From: Bacillota bacterium
GTDB lineage: Bacteria; Bacillota; Clostridia; Christensenellales; CAG-138
Assembly (NCBI GenBank): GCA_023400985.1
Contig: JAEXEN010000011.1
Coordinates: 1-64,000, forward strand
Direction: 5' to 3'
Length of the DNA: 64,000 nt
The translations under genes and the position numbers were made by a program. This document shows, piece after piece, positions 35,857-45,187 of the stretch; the stretch's first letter is position 1, and every line of letters begins with the position of its first letter. The notes under the pieces are model-generated. The model was not told the DNA's origin, made no database searches, and saw only the letters and a program-made list of their open reading frames with translations.

Positions 35857-38697
35857 ATGAAGGAATTGGATAGGATAAACAAACAAACGCTCGGCACGGA
35901 AGCTGCAGCGAACATACAGAGGCTTCCTCGGTCAGAGGTATATAAAACTCTAAGAACGCGCGAGAGCGGCCTTTCCGCATCCGAGGCGGAGGAGCGTTTA
36001 AAACAATACGGCAAAAACGCTTTGCAGGAGAAGAAGGGTAAACCGCTGATCTGGAAGTTCTTATCGAATTTTACACATCTGATGGCAATTTTGCTCTGGT
36101 GCGGCGGTATTATGGGCTTTATCGCCCAGCTCCCCGAGCTCGGAGTCGCTATCTGGATGGTCAACATCATCAACGGCGTTTTCAGCTTCTGGCAGGAATT
36201 CCGCGCGGAAAAAGCCACCGAGGCACTAAAAAAGATGCTTCCCGATTATGCGAGGGTGGTGCGCGACGGTGAGGAGCAGCGTATTCTTGCCGCGGAACTG
36301 GTGATAGGGGATATTCTTTTGCTTTCCGAAGGGGACCGTATCTCAGCGGACGCGCGCTTAACGGACGATAATGACCTGCGGGTCAACCAGTCTACGCTCA
36401 CGGGCGAGTCGCAGCCGGTGCATAAATCCGGGGATGAGGTTTTCAGGGACGACCTTTCCCTTGCGGAGCAGCCCAACAGGGTGTTTATGGGCACCACCGT
36501 TGCGGCCGGAACCGGCAGGGCGGCCGTTTACGCTACCGGCATGGATACCGAATTCGGGAAGATAGCCGGCCTTACGCAAACCCTGAAAGAGGAACTCAGC
36601 CCCTTGCAAAAGGAGATGGCTAAGGTGACGAAAACCGTCACCGTTTTGGCGGTCGGCATCGGCGCATTGTTTTTCCTGCTCTCGATTGCATTTGTGGGAA
36701 CGGAACTGGCCGTGGCGTTCATTTTTGCGATGGGCATGATTGTCGCATTTATCCCGGAAGGATTGCTGCCGACCGTAACGCTGTCGCTGGCGACGGGCGT
36801 ACAGCGTATGGCCAAGAGGAATGCGCTCATCAAGCGGCTGTCCGCCGTGGAAACGCTGGGTTGCACGACTGTCATCTGCACCGATAAGACCGGCACGCTC
36901 ACGCAAAACGAGATGACGGTCAGCAATATCTATATGGGCGGCAGGCAGTTTGATGTCACAGGCGTTGGGTATAACGCGGACGGGGGTAAGATACTCGACG
37001 GCGGCCGGCAGGTATCGAGTGAGGATAAGGAACTTCGGGAGCTTTTGACCGCGGCGGCTCTGTGCTGCAATGCCCGTCTGGTGCCGCCCGGCGTTGAGTC
37101 CTCGCGCTTTACGGTGCTGGGCGATCCGACGGAAGCGGCGCTTCTGGCGCTTGCTAAAAAAGGCGGATTGACTTTGGAGGAACTCAGTAAAAAAGCGCCC
37201 CGCCTGCGCGAGCTGCCCTTTGATTCGGTCCGTAAGCGCATGAGCACGCTTCACTCACTTGCAGGCGGACGGGTTGCCTGTGTGAAGGGCGCGCCAAAGG
37301 AAGTGCTGGAGCTCTGCACGCAATTGAGACAGAATGGGAAAACGGTAGCGGTCGACGAGACGATGCGCAAGAGCATCATGGCGGCCAACGATCGATATGC
37401 GCGAAAAGGTCTGCGCGTATTGGCTGTGGCGTCGCGCGAGCTAAACGATAAGGATCTGCCCGGGAGCCTCGGCGACTATACGCCGGAACGGATTGAGCGG
37501 GAGCTTACCTTTTTAGGCCTTGTCGCCATGGTGGATCCTCCGCGCCCGGAGGTCGCGAAGGCCGTTGAGAAATGCCATCGGGCCGGCATACGCATCATCA
37601 TGATCACCGGCGATTATGGATTAACCGCCGAGAGCATCGCCCGCCGGATTGGCATTATCAAAAGCGACCGCCCGCGCGTCATTACCGGCGTGGAGCTTGC
37701 GAAGATGCAGCCGGATGAACTTAAAGCCGCGCTCAAAGAGGAAGTTCTTTTCGCGCGCGTCGCGCCGGAGCAGAAGCTGCAGGTGGTCAGTGCTCTGCAG
37801 GAAATGAAGCACATCGTCGCGGTGACCGGCGACGGCGTCAACGATTCGCCCGCGCTCAAGAAAGCGGATATCGGCGTGGCGATGGGGCTCTCCGGCACGG
37901 ATGTGGCAAAGGAAGCCGCCGATATGATCCTGACGGACGATAACTTTGCCTCCATCGTCAACGCAGTGGAGGAAGGGCGCGCCGTATACAACAACATCCG
38001 CAAGTTTGCCGTCTATATTTTAAACAGCAATGTGCCGGAGGCAGTACCGATGATACTTTACCTGTTCTCGCGCGGGGCGATCCCGCTCCCGCTTACGATC
38101 ATGCAGGTGCTGGCCATCGACCTGGGCACGGATATGGTGCCCGCCATAGGCCTCGGAGCCGAAGCGCCCGAAGCGGGTATCATGGACGCGCCGCCGCGTT
38201 CCCAAAAGGAGCCTATGCTTAATAAGAAGCTGATTGTGCGCGCCTTTCTTTGGTATGGACCTATGGAGGCCGCGATCTGCACCGCCGCCTATTTTTTCTT
38301 CAATTGGATGCACGGCTGGCCGGACGTACCGCTTTTTGGCTCCGGCTTAACCTACCAAATGGCTACGAGCATGACGTTTGCCTCGATCGTGATGGCACAG
38401 GTGGGTATGGTATTTGCTTGCAGGACGGACCGCGCTTCCGTTTTCAAGACTGGGTTTTTCACCAACAAGCTGGTTGTTATCGGGATCATTGTGGAACTGA
38501 TGCTGTTGTGCACCCTTACCTATACGCCGTTTTTACATGGGCTTTTCAACACTGCCCCGCTCGGATGGCGTGAATGGGCGTTCCTGGTGTGGATACCCGC
38601 TGTGGTATTGCTTTTGACAGAGCTGCCCAAGGCGGCGCTGCGCAGCCTGGATCGGAAAAGAATGGCGAAAACAAATTCAATGAAAGGGGATATATGA
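35857..38697 (+). CDS. Na+/K+-ATPase-like (P2C-type) cation-transporting P-type ATPase
   Basis: 946 residues. Actuator TGES, phosphorylated Asp343 in DKTGTLT, and hinge TGDGVNDSPAL are intact, with about ten membrane helices. Helix 4 has PEGLL (Glu301), helix 5 SNVPE (Ser724, Asn725, Glu728) and helix 6 IDLGTDMVPA (Asp755, Asp759). These match the K+/Na+-coordinating residues of animal Na+/K+-ATPase (helix 4 Glu327, helix 5 Ser775/Asn776/Glu779, helix 6 Asp804/Asp808) rather than the Asn/Asp pattern of calcium pumps. ATG 35857 is chosen for family length; upstream in-frame codons cross the half-site array. The ribosome site is weak (GGGGAAG). Two RCK genes follow within 4 nt each. Confidence 0.9.
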   Translation: MKELDRINKQTLGTEAAANIQRLPRSEVYKTLRTRESGLSASEAEERLKQYGKNALQEKKGKPLIWKFLSNFTHLMAILLWCGGIMGFIAQLPELGVAIWMVNIINGVFSFWQEFRAEKATEALKKMLPDYARVVRDGEEQRILAAELVIGDILLLSEGDRISADARLTDDNDLRVNQSTLTGESQPVHKSGDEVFRDDLSLAEQPNRVFMGTTVAAGTGRAAVYATGMDTEFGKIAGLTQTLKEELSPLQKEMAKVTKTVTVLAVGIGALFFLLSIAFVGTELAVAFIFAMGMIVAFIPEGLLPTVTLSLATGVQRMAKRNALIKRLSAVETLGCTTVICTDKTGTLTQNEMTVSNIYMGGRQFDVTGVGYNADGGKILDGGRQVSSEDKELRELLTAAALCCNARLVPPGVESSRFTVLGDPTEAALLALAKKGGLTLEELSKKAPRLRELPFDSVRKRMSTLHSLAGGRVACVKGAPKEVLELCTQLRQNGKTVAVDETMRKSIMAANDRYARKGLRVLAVASRELNDKDLPGSLGDYTPERIERELTFLGLVAMVDPPRPEVAKAVEKCHRAGIRIIMITGDYGLTAESIARRIGIIKSDRPRVITGVELAKMQPDELKAALKEEVLFARVAPEQKLQVVSALQEMKHIVAVTGDGVNDSPALKKADIGVAMGLSGTDVAKEAADMILTDDNFASIVNAVEEGRAVYNNIRKFAVYILNSNVPEAVPMILYLFSRGAIPLPLTIMQVLAIDLGTDMVPAIGLGAEAPEAGIMDAPPRSQKEPMLNKKLIVRAFLWYGPMEAAICTAAYFFFNWMHGWPDVPLFGSGLTYQMATSMTFASIVMAQVGMVFACRTDRASVFKTGFFTNKLVVIGIIVELMLLCTLTYTPFLHGLFNTAPLGWREWAFLVWIPAVVLLLTELPKAALRSLDRKRMAKTNSMKGDI

Positions 38698-38700
38698 TCG

Positions 38701-39366
38701 ATGAGAATGATCATTGTAGGCTGCGGGCGCAACGGTTCCGGTCTTGCGGAGGTCTTAAGCAAAATGGGGCATACCGTTACGGTCATCGACTCCAGCGCGT
38801 CGGCGTTTAAGGCGCTCGGCCCCGTTTTTCGGGGCGAAACCGTGGAGGGCGTCGGGTTTGACCGCGACGTCCTACTTAAAGCAAAGATCGACCGGACGGA
38901 CGCGCTGGCCGCATTTACTGCAAGCGATGAGTCCAACGCGGTAATTGCCCGCATCTCGACGGAAATTTACCATGTTCCAAAGGTGGTGGCTCGGTTGTAT
39001 AACAGGGAGAAAGCCGAGATCTACAGGCGCTTGGGCGTACAAACGCTGTCTTCCACCACATGGGGCATCAAACGGGCGGCGGATATGCTTTGCTATTCCC
39101 CCTTAAATACCGTGTTCAACTTGGGCAACGGCGATGTGGAACTTGTGGAAATTGAGGTGCCGCTGCTCATGGTAGGGTATCATATCAGGGATCTGACTGT
39201 TCCTGGTGAAGTCCATGTGGTTGCAATCATGCGCGGAAATAAAACATTTTTGCCGACCACGGGGACCGTTCTGGAAAAGGATGATATGCTCTATATTGCC
39301 GCCGCCGCTGCATCGAGCGGCCGGCTGAAGAAGTTGTTCGGATTCGCCAACGGAAAGGGGATGTGA
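38701..39366 (+). CDS. TrkA/KtrA-type RCK protein 1
   Basis: 221 residues. RCK-N Rossmann fold with GCGRNGSG near residue 7 and acidic VIDSS at the end of strand 2 (NAD/ATP-type site), then RCK-C (about 140-215). Such proteins gate K+ channels or transporters in response to nucleotides, and RCK-C domains can bind c-di-AMP. AAAGGGGAT lies just before the ATG, which is 3 nt after the pump stop. No TrkH/KtrB membrane subunit is in the window, so the partner could be the P-type ATPase or a distant transporter. Confidence 0.9.
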   Translation: MRMIIVGCGRNGSGLAEVLSKMGHTVTVIDSSASAFKALGPVFRGETVEGVGFDRDVLLKAKIDRTDALAAFTASDESNAVIARISTEIYHVPKVVARLYNREKAEIYRRLGVQTLSSTTWGIKRAADMLCYSPLNTVFNLGNGDVELVEIEVPLLMVGYHIRDLTVPGEVHVVAIMRGNKTFLPTTGTVLEKDDMLYIAAAAASSGRLKKLFGFANGKGM

Positions 39367-39370
39367 AAGC

Positions 39371-40039
39371 ATGAAGGTAATTATCGTGGGCGGCGGGCAG
39401 GTTGGCGCTTATTTGGCAGCATTGCTCATAGAACGCGGACACGAGATCAAAATCATGGATACGCGCGATATAAGGATCCCAATCCTGAAACGGGATCTGC
39501 CGGAAAGCTGCGTGATCCATGCGGACGGCACGGATCCCCAAGCGTTGGAAGCGGCGGGAATCCGCGGCGCCGATGTGGTGGCCGCGGTTACCGGGGCGGA
39601 CGAAACCAATTTGGTGGCAGCAACGCTTGCCAGGATGGAGTACGGCGTACGCCGCGTAGTCGGTCGTGTCAATAATCCGAAAAACGCATGGCTGTTTAAT
39701 GCCACGATGGGCGTGGATGCGGCGCTCAACCAGGCCGATCTTATGGCGCGCCTTGTAGCGGAAGAAATGACCATGGGAGATATGATGACGCTTCTGAAGC
39801 TCCATGGCGGGCAGTATTCACTGGTGGAAAGGGTCGTAGATCCCGGCTCCATGGCGGCTGGGAAAACGTTAAAGGATATCAAACTCCCTGGGGAATGCAT
39901 GCTGGTTGCCATTTTGCGCGGATCGGAGCTGCTGCTGCCTCGCGGGGAAACCGTTCTATTATCCGACGATAAGGTCGTGGCGATCGTGCATGCCTCCTGT
40001 TTGCAGACCCTTGCCGATACGCTCGGGCCAAACGCGTAA
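39371..40039 (+). CDS. TrkA/KtrA-type RCK protein 2
   Basis: 222 residues. Same architecture as the preceding protein: RCK-N with GGGQVGAYLA near residue 7, acidic IMDTRD, then RCK-C. AAAGGGGATG precedes the start and only 4 nt separate the genes. Paired RCK genes resemble the ceoB/ceoC arrangement of Actinobacteria, where they lie near an APC-type permease; here such a permease (kimA) is 22 kb away. The two may form a hetero-octameric ring. A strong bidirectional terminator ends the operon. Confidence 0.9.
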   Translation: MKVIIVGGGQVGAYLAALLIERGHEIKIMDTRDIRIPILKRDLPESCVIHADGTDPQALEAAGIRGADVVAAVTGADETNLVAATLARMEYGVRRVVGRVNNPKNAWLFNATMGVDAALNQADLMARLVAEEMTMGDMMTLLKLHGGQYSLVERVVDPGSMAAGKTLKDIKLPGECMLVAILRGSELLLPRGETVLLSDDKVVAIVHASCLQTLADTLGPNA

Positions 40040-40052
40040 AAAAGAAAACAAT

Positions 40053-40102
40053 ACATATCAAAGGGGTCATTCGGCTACGGCCGAATGACCCCTTTGATAT
40101 GT
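40053..40102. terminator. bidirectional terminator with UACG tetraloop
   Basis: Perfect 23-bp stem closed by C(TACG)G, one of the very stable UNCG-type tetraloops. It closes the cation operon and the minus-strand zinc-ribbon gene. Confidence 0.92.
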
Positions 40103-40114
40103 TTAAAACTCTCG

Positions 40115-40588
40115 TTACTTAAGAAGCTTGATCCCGCCGATGAGAGGCAGGGGCTTCGTTTCGCCCTTGGCTGCGTTCATGATGCCGAGGATCATAAATA
40201 CGAGGAACGCGAGCCACAGAATGCTGAAGACCGTGCTCATGATGCTGCCGATTGTCCAGGAGATCGCCCAGAGGATCGGGGTGAGGATGGCGACGAGGAT
40301 GCCGTAGGCGATCTCTGCGAGGGCAAGCACCAGGCCCTGGTTGGCATGGTAGCGCGCAAATTGCGAGTTGGGCGCCGCGAACAGGGGCACGAGCACCAAA
40401 AAGCCGAGATAGGCAAGGATGCCCATCGCTTTGTTTTGCTGCGCGTCGCCGAGCGCGGGGGCGGTTTGCGCGCCTGCGCTGTAGGCTGCGTTTTGCTGCG
40501 GAGCCGCGTTATTGACGGTTGCACCGCAGGAGGGGCAGAATTTTGCGCCACCGTTTACCTCGGCGCCGCAATTGTTGCAGAATGCCAT
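40115..40588 (-). CDS. zinc-ribbon membrane protein
   Basis: 157 residues. An N-terminal zinc ribbon (CNNCGAEV...FCPSCGATV, residues 4-24), a low-complexity linker, then about three or four membrane helices in a DUF4870/Tic20-like arrangement (LAYLGFLVLVPLF...FARYHANQGLVL). ATG 40588 has GGGAGG 8 nt upstream. Function unknown; such proteins are common in Firmicutes and the ribbon may bind zinc or mediate protein contacts. It lies downstream of a decayed multi-ribbon gene on the same strand. Confidence 0.82.
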   Translation of the reverse strand: MAFCNNCGAEVNGGAKFCPSCGATVNNAAPQQNAAYSAGAQTAPALGDAQQNKAMGILAYLGFLVLVPLFAAPNSQFARYHANQGLVLALAEIAYGILVAILTPILWAISWTIGSIMSTVFSILWLAFLVFMILGIMNAAKGETKPLPLIGGIKLLK

Positions 40589-40655
40589 GATCGTTTCCTC
40601 CCGAATATAAAATAGATTGTAGGACGGGCGGTACGAACCGCCGGAAACACGTATA

Positions 40656-41796
40656 CTAAATTTTCGCGCCGCAGTCCCCGCAGAATTTGATGCCCGGCGC
40701 GAGGGGAGGCACCGCAGGCGGGGCAGACCGTGGGTTTTAAAGCAAGGGAAGCGCCGCAGTTGTTGCAAAAACGCACGCCTATTGCGTTTTTTGCGCCGCA
40801 TTGCGAGCGAACATTAAGCTCCATGAAGGTGCCGCAATTGTTGCAGAACTTGCCTGAACCGGCGGACTTTTAGCACACGGGGCAAACGGTGGTCTTGGAC
40901 TCGATTTTTCCCTTCCAAACGGCGGCGCTTTCCGCCGCAAACTCGATGTTTCGCTGCATGGCGTCCGCGCGCCTTGGCAACGTAGATTTCCTGACGTGGC
41001 GTGCAGCTTACGCAAAGCCCCCATCCTCGTTGAAATCGGTCGCACGCCCATGTGCGGCAGGCATGGCCGCGATGGAAATGCTGCTGCGCCTCGTTTTGCG
41101 CGCGTTCAAACGCATGCTCGTATTCCTTATGCCACTCCGGGCTTTGGCCCTCGAAGCGCTCGGAGGGGATGCCGCCGCCGCGCTGCATCGAGTAGCCGAG
41201 GTCGTTGAGCGCGCCGCCCAAAAGGCCGCCCCAAACGCCTGCGCCGTGCGACAGCACGCGAAGCGGCTTCCCGCAGAGTGCGCCACAATGGATGCAAGGG
41301 GCTTTATACGTTGCCATAGGGTCCACTCCCTTTAGCTTAAGATGAAGTTCGGTTGCGCCGTAGCCGCCGCAGAAGCGCGCGCCCAAATCGTTTTTCGTTT
41401 TGCAGGCGGGGCAGATGTTTTTTACGGAGCCGACGAGCTTTGCGCCGCATTCCTGGCAGAAGTTGACGCCGTCGGGGTTGATATGGCCGCAGTTGGGGCG
41501 GGTACGCCGTTCTTCCGCATCCCTCTTTTCCTTTTTCTTTTCGCCCTTGACAGATTTCACGCGGGCCTGCGCGGCGGCGATATTGCTTTTTACAGGCTCG
41601 AGCTGGCTAAATAGGTCGGGGAAACGGGTCCTTCCGTCCTGCTCCGTCACAAGCTTTCCGGCATTTGCGTAGATCTCCGCTTCGCGGGCTGCATCTCGTT
41701 CAATTCCGCCTGCGCCTGATATAGCCTGACCTCGGGGTCGTCCTGCGGCATGAAGCCGCTGAGACCCTTGAAAATGCCGCCTAGGATATCGCTCAT
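40656..41796 (-). pseudogene. decayed multi-zinc-ribbon gene
   Basis: Reading from ATG 41796, one coherent protein of about 380 residues can be followed only by switching frame: an N-terminal helical region, two zinc ribbons (PNCGHINPDG..., ICPACKTKN...), a middle domain, and three more ribbons ending CGDCGAKI. Lesions are a frameshift near 41735, two compensating shifts near 41030-41050, a frameshift near 40970, an in-frame TAA at 40870-40872 between ribbon cysteines, and a frameshift near 40705. One ribbon Cys near 41058 also reads Gly. The longest remaining open piece is 40814-41650. Confidence 0.8.
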
Positions 41797-42027
41797 ACCA
41801 TACCCCCGAATCAACATGTTTGCCATATTCTCTTTCGGATTCTCACGGCATGCCGGGAAAATCCCTCAAAAGGCTTTGTTGAACTTGGGCCATGCATACT
41901 ATACAATGTAACTAAGAATGCAGCAAAACACATTCCGCTTTTTATTGTAGGGAAAATTCTTTTTGCCGTCATCACCCCGTGGGTGATTTTAGGTAAAACA
42001 AATAAAAGAAACGGAGACCGACCCGAT

Positions 42028-43413
42028 ATGCGAATACGAATCCTCCCCGTTTTTCTTTGTCTTATGCTCCTTTTGGGCGCAGCCCCGCTCTCGGGCTGCA
42101 GCGGAAAGCCCGTGCTCGATCCCGAAAACCCCGTCACCGTTTCGCTGTGGCATAACTACGGCGGACAGATGAAGGAGACCATGGACGCGCTCGTAAACGA
42201 GTTCAACTCTACCGTCGGCAGCGAGCAGGGCGTGATCGTGAGCGTGACGAGCGTTTCAAGCTCCTCCTCCATCGTGAAAATGCTCGAAATGGCGGCGAAC
42301 GGCGAACCCGGCGCGCCCGTTCTGCCCGACGTTACCACCCTATATCCCATCACGGCGCTCTTTTTGAAGGAAAAGGGGCTGATCGCCGATCTCGGCGATT
42401 ACTTTTCCAACGCGGAGCTTAGCGCATACATACCCGCCTTTTTGGAGGAGGGGTACATCGGCGGTGCATTGTATGTTTTTCCCGTAGCGAAGTCCACGGA
42501 GGTGCTTTTTCTTAACCGCACGCTTTTTGATAGGTTTTCCGCCGCCACGGGCATAACGGTCGAAAGCCTTTCCACCTTCGAGGGCATCGCGCGCGCTGCG
42601 GAGAGTTACTATGCATGGACGGACTCCTTTACGCCGGATATCAAAAACGACGGCAAGGCGTTTTATATGCCCGATTCGTGGTTCAATATCGCGCAGATCG
42701 GCATGGAGCAGCTAGGGCTCAGCCTTGTGGAGGACGAACGCCTCAGCCTAAGGTCGGATCCGTACAAGCGCGTGTTCGAAACGCTCTACCGCCCCTCGGT
42801 GACGGGCGGCATCGCAATTGCCGACAGCTATTCTTCCGAGTTTATGAAAACGGGCGACATCGTATGCTCCACTGGCTCCACGGCGGGCGTGCTGTTTTAC
42901 GGCGATTCTATCACTTATCCCGATAACACCGTGGAGCAGGTCGCGTTCGACGTGCTCCCATACCCTGTGTTCAAGGGCGGGGAAAGGGTAGCTTTGCAAC
43001 GCGGCGGCGGCATGTGCGTATTCAAATCCGACGCAACGCGCGAATATGCTGCGAGCGTTTTTATCAAATGGTTCACGTCTGCGAAGCAGAACGAGCGCTT
43101 CGTTGCGTCTACGGGCTATTTGCCGGTCACGCAGGAAGCGTTTCAAAGCGTGGTCAGCGCGGGTGCAAAGAGCGGGAACGTAAACGTTGGGAAGCTCCTG
43201 TCGACGGCCTCGGGGATGTTCGAGGAATACCGCTTCTACCTGCCGCCCGTGTTCGACGGCCTCGACGAGATGGGCGAAGAATACACGGCAGAATGGAAGG
43301 CCTCCGTTTTGATTGCGCGTCAGGAATACGCGTCGCTTTTGGCGGAGCTCAGCGCCGATGCGGCCTATGAGTCCGCATCAAAAGCCGCGCTTTCCGAGTT
43401 TACTTCCAAGTAG
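42028..43413 (+). CDS. extracellular solute-binding lipoprotein
   Basis: 461 residues. Signal peptide with lipobox LSGC, then an ABC-type family 1 solute-binding fold: SLWHNYGGQM near the N-terminus, VFPVAKSTEVLFLNRTLF in the first lobe and a YAASVFIKWFTS segment typical of carbohydrate-binding proteins. No permease or ATPase is adjacent. The next gene, 9 nt downstream, encodes a membrane LuxR-type regulator, so the binding protein may act as its ligand receptor rather than in uptake; it could also use the orphan UgpC-type ATPase with permeases elsewhere. ATG 42028 has CGGAGA about 10 nt upstream. Confidence 0.88.
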   Translation: MRIRILPVFLCLMLLLGAAPLSGCSGKPVLDPENPVTVSLWHNYGGQMKETMDALVNEFNSTVGSEQGVIVSVTSVSSSSSIVKMLEMAANGEPGAPVLPDVTTLYPITALFLKEKGLIADLGDYFSNAELSAYIPAFLEEGYIGGALYVFPVAKSTEVLFLNRTLFDRFSAATGITVESLSTFEGIARAAESYYAWTDSFTPDIKNDGKAFYMPDSWFNIAQIGMEQLGLSLVEDERLSLRSDPYKRVFETLYRPSVTGGIAIADSYSSEFMKTGDIVCSTGSTAGVLFYGDSITYPDNTVEQVAFDVLPYPVFKGGERVALQRGGGMCVFKSDATREYAASVFIKWFTSAKQNERFVASTGYLPVTQEAFQSVVSAGAKSGNVNVGKLLSTASGMFEEYRFYLPPVFDGLDEMGEEYTAEWKASVLIARQEYASLLAELSADAAYESASKAALSEFTSK

Positions 43414-43422
43414 GCGCCGGAA

Positions 43423-45087
43423 ATGGCGAAGACCGTGCTCCAACGCATGAAAGCGGCGGCTGCTTCCCTGCGCGATGCGATGCGCGCGGGGAAATCCATG
43501 CGCGTTGCGGTATTTATCTACCTCCTTTCGCTCACGGGCATCATGCTGTTGGGCGTGGTGCTCCTTTTGAGCGCCGCGGGCGTATTCAGCTCCGGCCGCG
43601 AGGCGCAAAAAACGCTTATGGAAAACGATCTTACACATGTGGCGGCGGATATCGCGGCCGATTATGAAACGGTCTCCGCCGTATGCGTTTCCTACGCGAA
43701 GCTCTGCGCCGGCGATCTGGAGGCGCGTATGCTGGAACAGGGGTTTTACGCGCGGGACCTTTCAAGCAATGCGGATGCGCTTAAATCGCTTTTGGGCAAT
43801 TCCTATACCTCGCTTTCCGCGGCGCTTTCGCGCGCGCGCGCAAGCGGCGCGTTTTTGATGCTCGACGCCACGGTCAACCCGGCCCTTCCTAGCGCTGAGG
43901 ATTCCCGCGCCTGCATCTATCTTCGCAACATGGAGCCCAATATCATCAACGCGACCGACCCGTATCTGCAGCTTCTGCGCGGGCCGGCTTCCGTTGCACG
44001 CGAAAACGGCATCAACATGCATGCGGAATGGCAGATGGAGCTTTTTGTACCGCAAGACGGCGATTTGAAGAAAAACCTTGCGGCGTTGGCTAAAAGCGAT
44101 CTCCCGCTCTCGCACGCGTATTTTTGGCAGGGACCGGGCTCGATGAATAACATGAGCGACCGCACCATGCTTTGCGTTGCGCCGCTTATCGCCTCCGACG
44201 GCACGCTCATGGGCGCATGCGGCTTCGAGGTGAGCGCCATGCTGTTTTCGCTTTCCTACGCGCCCAATCACCGCGCCCATCCGCAAAGCTTCGTGATGCT
44301 TGTGCCAAATGACGGGGGGGTGGTTGAGCTTTCGCGCGCGTTCACGGCGGGTGGCGGCGTGGACGTACCATCCGGCACGGAGGCGGCGCTCTATGTGTTG
44401 GAAAACGACGGGAAAGGCTTCGTTTCCATGGAAGACGGGCGCGGGGGCGCCTATGCGGGCCTCGTGCGACCCCTCTCGATCTACCCGTCGGACTCGCCTT
44501 TTCAAGGGGAAGACAGCTTTTCGGTCGCTCTCATGATGCCGCGGCAAGCGCTTACAAAGCTTGTAAGGGCGGATGCCGTCCGCTATACGGTTCTTTTCTT
44601 TGCGCTCATGGTCACGGCGCTGTTCGCATCGCTTTTCATGAGCCGCAGGTTTACAAAGCCGCTCAACGCCTCGATCAAAAATCTCCGCGCGGCGGACAAT
44701 ACCGAACAAAAGACGGGTATCCGCGAGATCGACGAGCTCATAAGCTCGTTGAAGGAGCGCGCCGCCATGGAGAACGCGCAAATCGCCGCAGGTGCCGATT
44801 CGCACGAGCAGCAGCGGGACCGCTATGTGCTTCTGAGCGAATTTGCCGCCAACATCGCCTTCCTTTCCGCGGCGGAACGCGCCGTGTTCGAGCTGTACTG
44901 CGAAGGCTGCACAGCCGAAGAGATCGCCAAAAAGCTTTATCTGAGCATAAACACCATCAAGACCCACAGCAAGCGCATCTACATGAAACTCAACGTATCT
45001 TCGCGTAAAGAACTTCTTGTTTTCGCGTCCATGCTGAAAGAGGAAGCCGCGTGGAAGGCGAGGAAAAGCAAACCGCTTTCCTCCTAA
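43423..45087 (+). CDS. membrane-anchored sensor with C-terminal LuxR HTH
   Basis: 554 residues. Order: short cytoplasmic start, helix 1 (about 27-50), an extracellular region of about 330 residues resembling a double-Cache sensor, helix 2 (about 385-405), a HAMP-like segment (RRFTKPLNASIKNL), a short coiled linker, and a LuxR-type helix-turn-helix at about 480-545 (LSAAERAVFELY, AEEIAKKLYLSINTIKTH). There is no kinase or receiver domain. This makes it a one-component transmembrane transcription factor that should bind DNA while in the membrane. It begins 9 nt after the solute-binding lipoprotein gene, implying a joint sensing unit. Confidence 0.82.
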   Translation: MAKTVLQRMKAAAASLRDAMRAGKSMRVAVFIYLLSLTGIMLLGVVLLLSAAGVFSSGREAQKTLMENDLTHVAADIAADYETVSAVCVSYAKLCAGDLEARMLEQGFYARDLSSNADALKSLLGNSYTSLSAALSRARASGAFLMLDATVNPALPSAEDSRACIYLRNMEPNIINATDPYLQLLRGPASVARENGINMHAEWQMELFVPQDGDLKKNLAALAKSDLPLSHAYFWQGPGSMNNMSDRTMLCVAPLIASDGTLMGACGFEVSAMLFSLSYAPNHRAHPQSFVMLVPNDGGVVELSRAFTAGGGVDVPSGTEAALYVLENDGKGFVSMEDGRGGAYAGLVRPLSIYPSDSPFQGEDSFSVALMMPRQALTKLVRADAVRYTVLFFALMVTALFASLFMSRRFTKPLNASIKNLRAADNTEQKTGIREIDELISSLKERAAMENAQIAAGADSHEQQRDRYVLLSEFAANIAFLSAAERAVFELYCEGCTAEEIAKKLYLSINTIKTHSKRIYMKLNVSSRKELLVFASMLKEEAAWKARKSKPLSS

Positions 45088-45135
45088 AGGCAAGGCGTAT
45101 TTGAAAAGCAGGAATACGCTCTGGCTGTCAAAAAA

Positions 45136-45179
45136 CACCCCCTGAGCATATTGTGCAAAAGCACAAAGTGTTTGGGGGG
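45136..45179 (+). promoter_or_regulatory. hairpin hiding the ribosome site of the glycosyltransferase gene
   Basis: CCCCC (45138-45142) can pair with GGGGG (45174-45179), and TTGTGC pairs with GCACAA inside. The G-run is the only SD-like sequence before ATG 45188, so the stem could control translation. A terminator for the LuxR gene (CTTTTGTT tail) is the alternative. Confidence 0.45.
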
Positions 45180-45187
45180 CTTTTGTT

